Of a DNA stretch of 6,815 nt, positions 1-4,521 are shown piece after piece. The number at the start of each line of letters is the position of its first letter. Position 1 is the first letter of the stretch. The notes beneath the pieces were generated by a model that saw only the letters and a program-made list of their open reading frames with translations, made no database searches and was not told the DNA's origin. The stretch is from the NCBI GenBank assembly GCA_023136155.1, contig JAGLRT010000084.1:1-6815 (forward strand), in the 5' to 3' direction. A program made the position numbers and the translations under genes. This DNA comes from Methanosarcinales archaeon. Its GTDB lineage: Archaea; Halobacteriota; Methanosarcinia; Methanosarcinales; Methanocomedenaceae.

Positions 1-136
1 GTATCCACTTCAAATCCAAGGGTAAATTGGAATAATGCAATAATACCAAATTGTCGATTACAGCATCATTAGTGATCATTGTCCGGTGATGCGTGTCGTC
101 ATTCTGTACTGTTACCAACAAATTTGAAGTGGATAC
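1..136. repeat. Perfect 15-bp inverted repeat with 106-bp spacer
   Basis: The left arm GTATCCACTTCAAAT (1-15) is the exact reverse complement of the right arm ATTTGAAGTGGATAC (122-136). The match stops on the inner side (16 versus 121 do not pair). On the outer side it could extend past the window edge, since position 137 has no visible partner. A 15-bp exact match this close is not expected by chance in such a short stretch. It could be the ends of a small non-autonomous element, the arms of an invertible segment, or a long-range hairpin. No target-site duplication can be tested because the left flank is missing. Confidence 0.75.
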
Positions 137-175
137 AATAGTAGCTTTTTTTTCATCAGGAACTTTTTGTCCCAT
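1..175 (-). CDS. Partial unidentified reading frame, N-terminal 58 codons
   Basis: Reading leftward from an ATG at 175-173 the frame stays open to the window edge. It starts MGQKVPDEKK and ends in LPLDLKWI at position 2, with no stop in 58 codons. An AAGGGAG motif (about 179-185) lies 3-4 nt before the ATG, and the start is only 12 nt after the stop of the upstream reductase gene, so co-transcription is plausible. I recognise no domain, signal peptide or membrane segment; the visible part is polar with a few hydrophobic stretches. A perfect 15-bp inverted repeat lies inside the frame, which is unusual for coding DNA, so this may instead be part of a non-coding or mobile element. The C-terminus is outside the window. 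The existence of the gene rests only on the RBS, spacing and open frame. Confidence 0.35.
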   Translation of the reverse strand, partial: MGQKVPDEKKATIVSTSNLLVTVQNDDTHHRTMITNDAVIDNLVLLHYSNLPLDLKWI

Positions 176-187
176 TTTCTCCCTTGT

Positions 188-1228
188 CTATTGCCAGTAC
201 TCTTTAAATGTCACCCACATTTCAGGCAGGTTCTGTTGCAGGAATTCATTTGAAGTACCGTACTTATCCAAATTCCTCCTCTTTCCAAGTGACCTCCCAA
301 GTGTCCGGGCCAGCAGCCTTTTTACCTTTGTCTCATACTGTGCCAGTAGGGTCAGGTCGTTCTTTTCAAGTGCAGCAATTATGGTATTGCCCGCTGCTTC
401 AGATGCAAGAATGGCACTGTTTATGCCCGCACCGGTAACCGGGTCAGCCATTCCCGCGCTATCCCCCACCAGCAGTATATTGTCAAAGCACAGCCGGTCC
501 CTGAGCCCGCCAATGGGCAGGGCGCCCGTTACATATTCAGTCTTTTGACCGTTCATCCGCAGTACCAGGGGGGACTCATCAATAAAAGCATCCAGATATT
601 GGTGAGGTGACCTTGAACCCACCTCTGTTATCCCCAGACCGACCCTGGCAGAGTCCTTACCGGTAGGGTATATCCATACATACCCACCCGGTGCATAATC
701 TGCATTAAAGAATATTTCACTTGTACCGGGTAGAGGGTCGACACCTTTCAGGTGATACTGGGCGCATACTGCCACTTTCTGCTTATCCAGCCCCATCAGG
801 GATGCTGTTTTCGAAAACACTCCGTCCGCACCCACGATTATTGTTGCACTTGCCTCACCGCCCCTGAAACTTACACCATCCGGTGTAAGGTCGAGCAGGG
901 GAGACTTCCACTCGACCTGTGCCCCTGCCGATTCTGCTATTGATACCAGCATCATGTCGAAAGCGGGCCTGTCTGCAACAAAACCGTTTATTGGGAAATC
1001 ATGGAAAGACATGTCAGGAAAATAAGTCCGCATCCGCGATATTTGTGATTGAATTGAAGATGTTTCTGGAAGTTCAATATTGATGGTACTGCTGACATAA
1101 CCTGCACAGGGTGACCTGCAAAAAGCATCCCGTTCCAGCACCAGTACATCATATCCAGCCTGAGCCACTGTTTTTGCTGTAATGGAACCTGCGGGTCCGG
1201 CACCTACTACAATAAGGTCATATTTCAT
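188..1228 (-). CDS. Geranylgeranyl reductase family FAD-dependent oxidoreductase
   Basis: This is a 346-residue flavoprotein of the geranylgeranyl reductase family, which in archaea saturates the isoprenoid chains of membrane lipids or related prenyl substrates. The N-terminal Rossmann fold carries GAGPAG at residues 9-14 and an acidic Glu32 for the FAD ribose. Cys41 (SPCAGYVS) is the family's conserved cysteine region. GADG at 133-136 and APGGYVWIYP at 179-188 match the family's substrate-side motif. GDSAGMADPVTGAGI at 255-269 is the second FAD motif. No membrane segment is evident. At 346 residues it is at the short end of the family; canonical archaeal digeranylgeranylglycerophospholipid reductases are nearer 390-400. 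It may therefore be a paralogue with another prenyl substrate. The ATG at 1228 begins directly with the Rossmann strand; the upstream RBS is weak. The gene is transcribed divergently from the stress-gene cluster and is followed after 12 nt by an unidentified frame. Confidence 0.88.
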   Translation of the reverse strand: MKYDLIVVGAGPAGSITAKTVAQAGYDVLVLERDAFCRSPCAGYVSSTINIELPETSSIQSQISRMRTYFPDMSFHDFPINGFVADRPAFDMMLVSIAESAGAQVEWKSPLLDLTPDGVSFRGGEASATIIVGADGVFSKTASLMGLDKQKVAVCAQYHLKGVDPLPGTSEIFFNADYAPGGYVWIYPTGKDSARVGLGITEVGSRSPHQYLDAFIDESPLVLRMNGQKTEYVTGALPIGGLRDRLCFDNILLVGDSAGMADPVTGAGINSAILASEAAGNTIIAALEKNDLTLLAQYETKVKRLLARTLGRSLGKRRNLDKYGTSNEFLQQNLPEMWVTFKEYWQ

Positions 1229-1366
1229 TAATTACGCATCCGATAATGGGTTTGGTGGTCATAAGAGTAAATCGCAGTTAAGTATTTAACCATTGGTCAA
1301 CTTAAAATTATGTAGAAGTGGAAGTGGATCGTCAGCTATACACGTCATTTATTCGGGGGTTACTAA
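1229..1366. promoter_or_regulatory. Divergent intergenic promoter region
   Basis: This 138-bp gap lies between the leftward reductase gene and the rightward cluster. Leftward, TTAAATACTTAAC (complement of 1277-1289) is a plausible TATA element, about 25 nt from a start site near 1259. Rightward, CTTAAAATTA (1301-1310) is a plausible TATA element for a start near 1330. The leftward TATA overlaps a palindrome, GTTAA-GTAT-TTAAC (1277-1290), which could be an operator shared by both directions. GGGGGT at 1355-1360 is the likely RBS of the nitroreductase gene. All calls rest on sequence pattern only; no experimentally known site is recognised. Confidence 0.35.
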
Positions 1367-1871
1367 ATGGAAGTATATGAAGCCATACGAAACAGGAAAA
1401 GCATAAGGAAATTCAAGTCCGGGCCTGTGCCTGATGAGACCATAACAAAAATTCTCCAGGCAGGGACCCAGGCACCCAATGCCTTCAACAAGGAACAGTG
1501 GGAGTTCATCTTAATAAAAGACAGGACACTGCAGGATGAAATTACACAGATGCGGGCTAAGTAAGATACCAGCCCAGAAAATAGCTATGGAAACCGCACC
1601 TCTGATACTGGTAGTATGTTATAACAACGAACTGGGAATGGATGCCATGGGTTCCGCCTACGCTTGCATCCAGAATATACTGCTGGCTGCCACGGCCGAA
1701 GGATTGGGCGCTGTTACATTAACATCCAGAGGTAACAATATTAAAAATATACTAAACATACCCGAAGGATATGACGTTGCTGCTATAATGCCCATAGGGT
1801 ACCCGGACGAAGACCCGGATAAACCGATTCGGATACCTGTTGAGGATAAACTTCACAATAATATGTTTTAA
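1367..1871 (+). pseudogene. Nitroreductase family gene interrupted by a frameshift
   Basis: Two fragments in different frames together make one nitroreductase-family FMN protein of about 166 residues, the usual size for the small archaeal members. The first frame runs from ATG 1367 to a TAA at 1562-1564. It carries the FMN-phosphate motif RKSIRKF (residues 10-16) and APNAFNKEQWEF (36-47). The second frame resumes at about 1566 with IPAQKIAMETAP and includes GLGAV and NILNIPEGYDVAAIMPIGYPDE, the conserved C-terminal half. The two join cleanly if one of two adjacent TAAG copies (1558-1561, 1562-1565) is removed, so a 4-bp duplication is the likely cause. Members use flavin to reduce nitro compounds, quinones or flavins. 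The GGGGGT RBS and the lead position in the cluster suggest it was originally its first gene. It may be a real pseudogene, a strain-variable slippage site or a sequencing/assembly error. The second fragment has no convincing start of its own. Confidence 0.85.
1558..1565 (+). repeat. Tandem TAAG duplication causing frameshift
   Basis: TAAG occurs twice in tandem (1558-1561 and 1562-1565). The second copy supplies the premature TAA in the nitroreductase frame. Deleting one copy gives GCT AAG ATA CCA and restores a continuous reading frame through both conserved halves of the protein. Confidence 0.75.
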
Positions 1872-1904
1872 ACAATAATCGAATTAAACCTGGGGGTGAA
1901 ATAG

Positions 1905-2126
1905 ATGGAAAAGAACGAAGGCACGGCTGACCGGGCTGTAAGGATAGTCCTTGGGATTGTCCTGTTATATGTTGGAGCCGTACAGATGGGACTGAATGGA
2001 ATACTGTCCTATGTTGTGGTACTGGTGGCACTTATACTGCTGGTTACAGGTATTACTGGTTTCTGTGGGCTGTATTCGGTATTTGGAATCAAAACTACCT
2101 GTAAAATCGAAAATAAAATTGAATGA
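1905..2126 (+). CDS. DUF2892 (YgaP-type) small membrane protein
   Basis: This is a 73-residue integral membrane protein. A charged N-terminus (MEKNEGTADR) is followed by two hydrophobic helices at about residues 11-30 and 33-53, then GFCGLYSVFGIKT (52-64). That last stretch matches the G-x-C-x-LY-x-x-FGI signature at the end of DUF2892, the domain that forms the membrane anchor of rhodanese YgaP. Here the domain stands alone, with no rhodanese part. Cys54 and Cys66 are present; whether they bind sulfur, a metal or nothing is unknown. A strong GGGGGTGA RBS precedes the ATG. The gene lies 33 nt after the broken nitroreductase and 31 nt before the YHS gene, so it is probably part of the same operon. 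Family membership is fairly secure; function is not known. Confidence 0.8.
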   Translation: MEKNEGTADRAVRIVLGIVLLYVGAVQMGLNGILSYVVVLVALILLVTGITGFCGLYSVFGIKTTCKIENKIE

Positions 2127-2157
2127 TTATCTTAAAACATAAAATTAGGTGATATGA

Positions 2158-2298
2158 ATGGCAATAGACCCAATATGCAAGATGGATGTAGATGAAGCAA
2201 CAGCGAAATTCACTTCTGAATACAAGGGTAAGAAATATTATTTCTGTGCCCCCGGATGTAAGAAGGAATTTGATGGAAATCCAGACAAATATGTGTGA
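2158..2298 (+). CDS. Small YHS-domain protein
   Basis: This 46-residue protein is essentially one YHS domain. It opens with MAIDPICKMDVDEATA, matching the usual DPVCGM-x-V start. It continues with a YKGKKYYFCAPGCKKEF block (residues 22-38) and ends in NPDKYV. Cys7, Cys30 and Cys34 (C-x3-C) form the likely metal-binding set. YHS domains occur alone or fused to copper ATPases and other metal or redox proteins and are thought to bind metal, so a metal-handling role beside rubrerythrin is an inference. The ATG at 2158 is set by AGGTGA at 2147-2152, five nt upstream. The gene sits 31 nt after DUF2892 and 30 nt before rubrerythrin. It is easily missed because of its size, but the motif match is strong. 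Confidence 0.88.
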   Translation: MAIDPICKMDVDEATAKFTSEYKGKKYYFCAPGCKKEFDGNPDKYV

Positions 2299-2317
2299 AA
2301 AAAAATTACTGGAAAAT

Positions 2318-2324
2318 AGGTGAT
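2318..2324 (+). promoter_or_regulatory. RBS AGGTGAT fixing the rubrerythrin start
   Basis: AGGTGAT lies four nt before ATG 2329. A possible upstream in-frame GTG at 2320 would fall inside this RBS and is therefore rejected. The layout copies that of the preceding YHS gene (TAGGTGAT, then ATG). Confidence 0.75.
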
Positions 2325-2328
2325 AATT

Positions 2329-2823
2329 ATGGTTGAAGACATTATGCAAAATATTGAAGAACTGACCGGGAATATAAAGAGCATTGATGATGCAATAAAT
2401 ACAGCATTAGCAATTGAAACACAAGGACGAAATTTCTACCTTGAGAAAAGTGAAACTTCAACCAGTATTTCCGCCAAGGACCTTTTTGTGTACCTCGCAG
2501 GAGAGGAAAACAGGCACATCGAATATCTCAATGATTTCATGAATACAGGCCGGGTTTCTATTCTAAATGAAGTTCCATCACCTGATTTTTCACAATCTTT
2601 TGCCAGTGAATATTCAAGTGAGAATCCCGGTGAGATGGATGTGCTACTTGGTGCGCTGCGTTTTGAACAAAAGAATGAAAATTTCTATCAAAAACTTGCT
2701 GCGCAGGTAAATGACCAGGAACAAAAAGCATTTTTTGAAAAAATGTCGGTCTTTGAGCACGGGCATATGGAACTTATTGATGGATTTATTGAAGATGCCA
2801 GCCAGTTCAGGATGCAGACATAA
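2329..2823 (+). CDS. Rubrerythrin-like ferritin-fold protein (no rubredoxin domain)
   Basis: This is a 164-residue four-helix-bundle diiron protein. The full set of rubrerythrin metal ligands is visible: Glu30 with Tyr37 (E-x6-Y), Glu60 with His63 (E-x2-H), Glu113 with Tyr120 (E-x6-Y) and Glu143 with His146 (E-x2-H). Rubrerythrins reduce hydrogen peroxide to water in the cytoplasm of anaerobes. The usual C-terminal rubredoxin domain with its CxxC pairs is absent, and the protein ends soon after helix four (QFRMQT), so electrons must come from a separate carrier. Start at ATG 2329 is chosen from the AGGTGAT spacing. The flavodiiron gene follows after only 14 nt, a common pairing in oxygen defence of anaerobes. 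The diiron site appears intact, so activity is expected; the exact donor is unknown. Confidence 0.87.
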   Translation: MVEDIMQNIEELTGNIKSIDDAINTALAIETQGRNFYLEKSETSTSISAKDLFVYLAGEENRHIEYLNDFMNTGRVSILNEVPSPDFSQSFASEYSSENPGEMDVLLGALRFEQKNENFYQKLAAQVNDQEQKAFFEKMSVFEHGHMELIDGFIEDASQFRMQT

Positions 2824-2826
2824 TCC

Positions 2827-2831
2827 GAGGT
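2827..2831 (+). promoter_or_regulatory. RBS GAGGT favouring the fprA start at 2838
   Basis: GAGGT lies six nt before ATG 2838. An in-frame ATG at 2832 directly abuts this motif, too close for normal initiation. The second ATG is preferred, shortening the protein by two residues. Confidence 0.6.
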
Positions 2832-2837
2832 ATGGGA

Positions 2838-4049
2838 ATGGGGGAAGATATTGAACCGGTCACACTCACAAAAGGTGTATACTGGGTGGGTGCCATTGAC
2901 TGGAACCTACGTGACTTCCACGGTTACGTAACTCCGAGGGGTACTACCTACAATGCATACCTTATCGTTGATGAGAAGATAGCGCTGGTGGATACTGTCA
3001 AGGCAGAGTTTGCCGGTGAAATGCTGGAGCGCATCAGTCAGATTGTTGACCCGGTAAAGATTGATTATGTGATTGCAAACCATCTGGAAATGGACCATTC
3101 CGGCTCACTTCCCGACATCATGAAGGCCGTACCCAATGCAAGAATATACGGCACTCGGCAGTGCAAGAACGGATTGTCCCAATATTATCACGCTCATGGG
3201 TGCGAGGATTGGGATTTTGAGTTCGTTGAAACCGGGACCGAACTGAACCTGGGTGTCAGGACTTTGATGTTCATCGAGGCCGCTATGCTGCACTGGCCAG
3301 ACAGCATGCATACATACATCAAAGAAGACAAAATACTGCTTTCCAATGACGCTTTCGGACAGCACGTAGCCACTTCAAAGCGGTTCAACGATGAAGTGGA
3401 CGATGTGATTGAGGATGCCGCAGAATACTATGCCAATATCCTGATGCCGTTCGGTAAGTTGATTCTGAAATATGTGGAAACTGTTGGGAAATTGGGCATT
3501 GATATTGACATGATAGCGCCATGTCATGGTATCATCTGGCGGCGGGATCCGGAACAGATTTTCCAGGCATACGGCCGCTGGGCACGAGGTGAAAACACAA
3601 ACAAGGTACTAGTCATTTATGACACTATGTGGGGCAGCACCCATATGATGGCAAGGTCAATCGTTGAAGGTGTGACGGCAGCCGGGATTGATGTGAAACT
3701 GATGGCCCTCGGTAAGAATGAGTTTAGCAAGATAATTAAGGAAATACTGGATGCCCCCGTGATACTTGTAGGCTCACCCACATTGAACAACGGCATGTTT
3801 CCTTCAGTGGGAGGATTCCTGACCTACCTTAAGGGACTGCGTCCCAGAGGCAAACAGGCTGTTGCCTTTGGTTCATACGGTTGGGGAGGCGGTGCTGTCA
3901 AGGCTGTGGAAAAAGAACTGGAGTCAGCCGGATTTGAACTTATAGAGCCAGGGCTGCAGGTAAGGTATCGGCCCGATGAAGAAGAACTTGAAAAATGCAG
4001 GCAGCTGGGTGAACGGATGGCGGCTGCAGTAAAAGCAAGTTATGAGTAA
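2838..4049 (+). CDS. fprA: F420H2 oxidase / flavodiiron protein FprA
   Basis: This is a 403-residue flavodiiron protein. In methanogens this family is a cytoplasmic F420H2 oxidase that reduces O2 to water; related members reduce NO. The N-terminal metallo-beta-lactamase domain (about residues 8-250) carries HLEMDH (82-87), LHWPDSM with His152, SNDAF with Asp171 and PCHGIIWR with His230. That gives the complete diiron set His82/Glu84/Asp86/His152/Asp171/His230. The C-terminal flavodoxin domain (about 256-400) has the FMN-phosphate loop YDTMWGST (261-268) and the flavin-side stretches SPTLNN and GSYGWGGGA. There is no extra rubredoxin or reductase domain, and the length is typical. F420 use is inferred from the archaeal context; the sequence alone cannot exclude NO as main substrate. 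It lies 14 nt after rubrerythrin and 25 nt before the FTR-type gene, within the same operon. Confidence 0.93.
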   Translation: MGEDIEPVTLTKGVYWVGAIDWNLRDFHGYVTPRGTTYNAYLIVDEKIALVDTVKAEFAGEMLERISQIVDPVKIDYVIANHLEMDHSGSLPDIMKAVPNARIYGTRQCKNGLSQYYHAHGCEDWDFEFVETGTELNLGVRTLMFIEAAMLHWPDSMHTYIKEDKILLSNDAFGQHVATSKRFNDEVDDVIEDAAEYYANILMPFGKLILKYVETVGKLGIDIDMIAPCHGIIWRRDPEQIFQAYGRWARGENTNKVLVIYDTMWGSTHMMARSIVEGVTAAGIDVKLMALGKNEFSKIIKEILDAPVILVGSPTLNNGMFPSVGGFLTYLKGLRPRGKQAVAFGSYGWGGGAVKAVEKELESAGFELIEPGLQVRYRPDEEELEKCRQLGERMAAAVKASYE

Positions 4050-4074
4050 AATAATACAATAAAGGAGTGAAAAT

Positions 4075-4350
4075 ATGGCACAATTTGATGACATCGAATC
4101 TGAAATCTATGCATGGGCAAAAAAGAATACTGAAGAGACGGGAAATAAATTAAACCCGGATTACGACATTGTAGCAATGGCCATTAAAGGGCTTGCAAAC
4201 AACAAGAAAAAATATGGTGAACAGTACTGCAGCTGCAGGGAAGTCTCAGGTAATAACGAACAGGACCGCAAGATTATCTGTCCATGCGTACACCGTTCCA
4301 GGGAACTCGAACAACGGGGAGCCTGTAAATGTGCCCTGTTTGTGAAATAG
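4075..4350 (+). CDS. Ferredoxin-thioredoxin reductase catalytic chain homologue
   Basis: This 91-residue protein has the catalytic-chain fold signature of ferredoxin:thioredoxin reductase, a [4Fe-4S] protein that passes single electrons to a disulfide. All six key cysteines are present as three C-x-C pairs: C52/C54 (CSC), C69/C71 (CPC) and C84/C86 (CKCALF). By analogy with the cyanobacterial enzyme, C52, C69, C71 and C84 would hold the cluster, and C54 and C86 would form the redox disulfide. Differences from plant and cyanobacterial chains are CSC instead of CPC in the first pair, and spacings of 14 and 12 residues where 16 and 8 are usual. The N-terminal half is charged and helical (AWAKKNTEETG). 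No variable subunit is adjacent, as is usual for archaeal versions. A strong AAGGAGTGA RBS precedes ATG 4075. It probably supplies reducing power to a thioredoxin or peroxide-defence partner; the donor could be ferredoxin, but this is inference. Confidence 0.87.
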   Translation: MAQFDDIESEIYAWAKKNTEETGNKLNPDYDIVAMAIKGLANNKKKYGEQYCSCREVSGNNEQDRKIICPCVHRSRELEQRGACKCALFVK

Positions 4351-4369
4351 CAATGACAAATCCAATAAA

Positions 4370-4379
4370 TCGTATACGA
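4370..4379. promoter_or_regulatory. Palindrome TCGTATACGA upstream of cooS-like gene
   Basis: A perfect 10-bp palindrome sits four nt before the strongest TATA-like run in the spacer. That is a position where a bound regulator would affect TBP/TFB loading. No known regulator site is recognised. Confidence 0.35.
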
Positions 4380-4383
4380 ATAG

Positions 4384-4396
4384 CATATATATAATA
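4384..4396 (+). promoter_or_regulatory. Candidate TATA box for cooS-like gene
   Basis: CATATATATAATA is the most TATA-like run in the 171-nt spacer. Transcription would begin near 4415-4420, giving a leader of about 100 nt before ATG 4522. A second candidate, TTATATTATT (4483-4492), would place the start almost at the ATG and is less likely; GATAATATAC (4465-4474) is another option with a short leader. The choice cannot be settled from sequence. Confidence 0.4.
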
Positions 4397-4404
4397 TTAA
4401 AAAC

Positions 4405-4419
4405 TCCAAAGTATTTGGA
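4405..4419. repeat. Inverted repeat TCCAAA-GTA-TTTGGA
   Basis: Six-base arms with a 3-nt spacer form a perfect dyad in the cooS leader region. It is followed five nt later by a second dyad. It could be an operator half-site pair or a small leader hairpin. Confidence 0.5.
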
Positions 4420-4423
4420 TTTC

Positions 4424-4436
4424 AGGATTATATCCT
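4424..4436. repeat. Inverted repeat AGGAT-TAT-ATCCT
   Basis: Five-base arms with a 3-nt spacer. Its centre lies 18 bp from the centre of the preceding dyad (4412 versus 4430), so the two lie on nearly the same helical face. A shorter relative, AGGA-A-TCCT, occurs at 4475-4483. Confidence 0.45.
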
Positions 4437-4447
4437 CGTATCTTTCA

Positions 4448-4470
4448 ATTATCATTGTTATGTTGATAAT
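4448..4470. repeat. Inverted repeat ATTATCA-N9-TGATAAT
   Basis: Seven-base perfect arms separated by nine nt give a 16-bp half-site spacing, a geometry common for dimeric helix-turn-helix regulators. It lies about 50 nt before the cooS-like start. Confidence 0.5.
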
Positions 4471-4521
4471 ATACAGGAATCCTTATATTATTATCTAATA
4501 TATTAGGGAGTGGTGATATCA

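Noticed and set aside
93..548. 151-codon rightward frame across the left end
   Set aside because: Mostly antisense to the geranylgeranyl-reductase-family gene. It has no recognisable domain and is a shadow frame.
1556..1568. Programmed +1 frameshift at AAG-TAA
   Set aside because: A lysine tRNA slipping from AAG to AGT would mispair, and no stimulatory SD or structure is obvious. The TAAG duplication explains the shift more simply.
1536..1871. Nitroreductase C-terminal half as an independent gene from ATG 1536
   Set aside because: Its first residues (MKLHRCGLS) match nothing in the family, the ATG overlaps the upstream conserved frame, and there is no convincing RBS. It is better explained as the second half of a frameshifted gene.
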